NCBI GenBank assembly: GCA_938008535.1
Contig: CALLKF010000182.1
Span: forward strand, 1-14,126
From: an uncultured Saprospirales bacterium
Lineage (GTDB): Bacteria > Bacteroidota > Bacteroidia > Chitinophagales > JADIYW01
DNA length: 14,126 nucleotides
Direction: 5' to 3'
The translations under genes and the position numbers were made by a program. Numbering within the stretch: position 1 is the stretch's first letter; the number at the start of each line of letters is the position of its first letter. Below, in pieces: positions 13,985-14,126 of the stretch. Under the pieces are notes generated by a model. It was given only the letters and a program-made list of their open reading frames with translations. It did no database searches and was not told where the DNA came from.

Positions 13985-14126
13985 TTACAAAGTTACAACT
14001 GATGCCAGCAGTTCATCCAGATTCCCCATCGCCATCGAGAATCCTTCCCGGAATCCAAGTTCTATAATCTTTTCCAGATCAGCCAGGCGTTCGTATTGCA
14101 GCGTGATAGATACAAGTGTATGGCTG
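13985..14126 (-). CDS. SRPBCC/AHSA1-like protein, C-terminal end only
   Basis: A - strand frame enters from the right edge and stops at TAA (13985-13987), giving the last 46 residues. It reads HTLVSITLQYERLADLEKII then ELGFREGFSMAMGNLDELLA. This fits the C-terminal strand and long helix of START/SRPBCC proteins of the AHSA1 type (typically TxVTLxxxF...AxxExxLxMGxxEGxxxxLxxLxELL). The role in those families is small-molecule or Hsp90-type binding; nothing more specific can be said from 46 residues. The upstream part lies outside the window. Confidence 0.65.
   Translation of the reverse strand, partial: SHTLVSITLQYERLADLEKIIELGFREGFSMAMGNLDELLASVVTL

Overview
The window comes from a low-GC member of the Bacteroidota (a Chitinophagales/Sphingobacteriales-like relative is likely, but the sequence alone does not fix the family). 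The evidence is promoter-like sites with the phylum-specific TAnnTTTG -7 box, A-rich upstream regions in place of Shine-Dalgarno sites, signal peptides ending in FSQ or TAQ, and a secreted repeat protein with Asn/Ser-rich linkers.

Layout. On the + strand: a 5'-truncated MORN-repeat protein (2-1381), a secreted protein with four copies of a two-cysteine repeat (1389-3437), and a monocistronic Old Yellow Enzyme-family flavoprotein (3547-4797) ending at a strong, probably bidirectional terminator. Everything after that is on the - strand. Read in the direction of transcription (right to left) it holds: the 3' end of an SRPBCC/AHSA1-like gene (13985-14126), a secreted beta-propeller-like protein (12618-13886) that runs out of frame into the remains of a pseudouridine synthase (12286-about 12719), a compact promoter / 29-codon ORF / terminator unit (about 11988-12183), a putative RNA-repair operon (11920-8205), and class II ribonucleotide reductase nrdJ (7933-5381) followed 10 nt later by a small TIR-domain gene (5370-4852).

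Two regions deserve most attention. (1) nrdJ-TIR: the TIR protein ends in an exact copy of the last 27 residues of NrdJ, its six-cysteine zinc-ribbon/redox tail. At DNA level a 95-bp segment covering the tail, the stop codon and 10 bp beyond it is repeated directly 529 bp apart, and the TIR start codon abuts the repeat edge. It looks like a 529-bp cassette inserted at the nrdJ 3' end that regenerates nrdJ and leaves a TIR-NrdJ-tail fusion. The four coding differences between the copies are all synonymous. (2) The RNA-repair operon: AAA+ ATPase, then a 292-nt gap holding a tRNA-like RNA (TTCGAAT T-loop, D-arm-like hairpin, anticodon-arm-like hairpin) and a second structured module closed by a perfect 12-bp stem, then an SPFH/slipin-like protein, then RtcB RNA ligase. 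This resembles the Ro/Y-RNA/RtcB repair operons of other bacteria, but no Ro (TROVE) gene lies in the window. The operon is preceded by a promoter, a short ORF and an intrinsic terminator, an arrangement compatible with attenuation or with a separate small RNA.

The right end carries a junction near 12705-12713 where two unrelated genes are fused out of frame, by real deletion/recombination or by misassembly.
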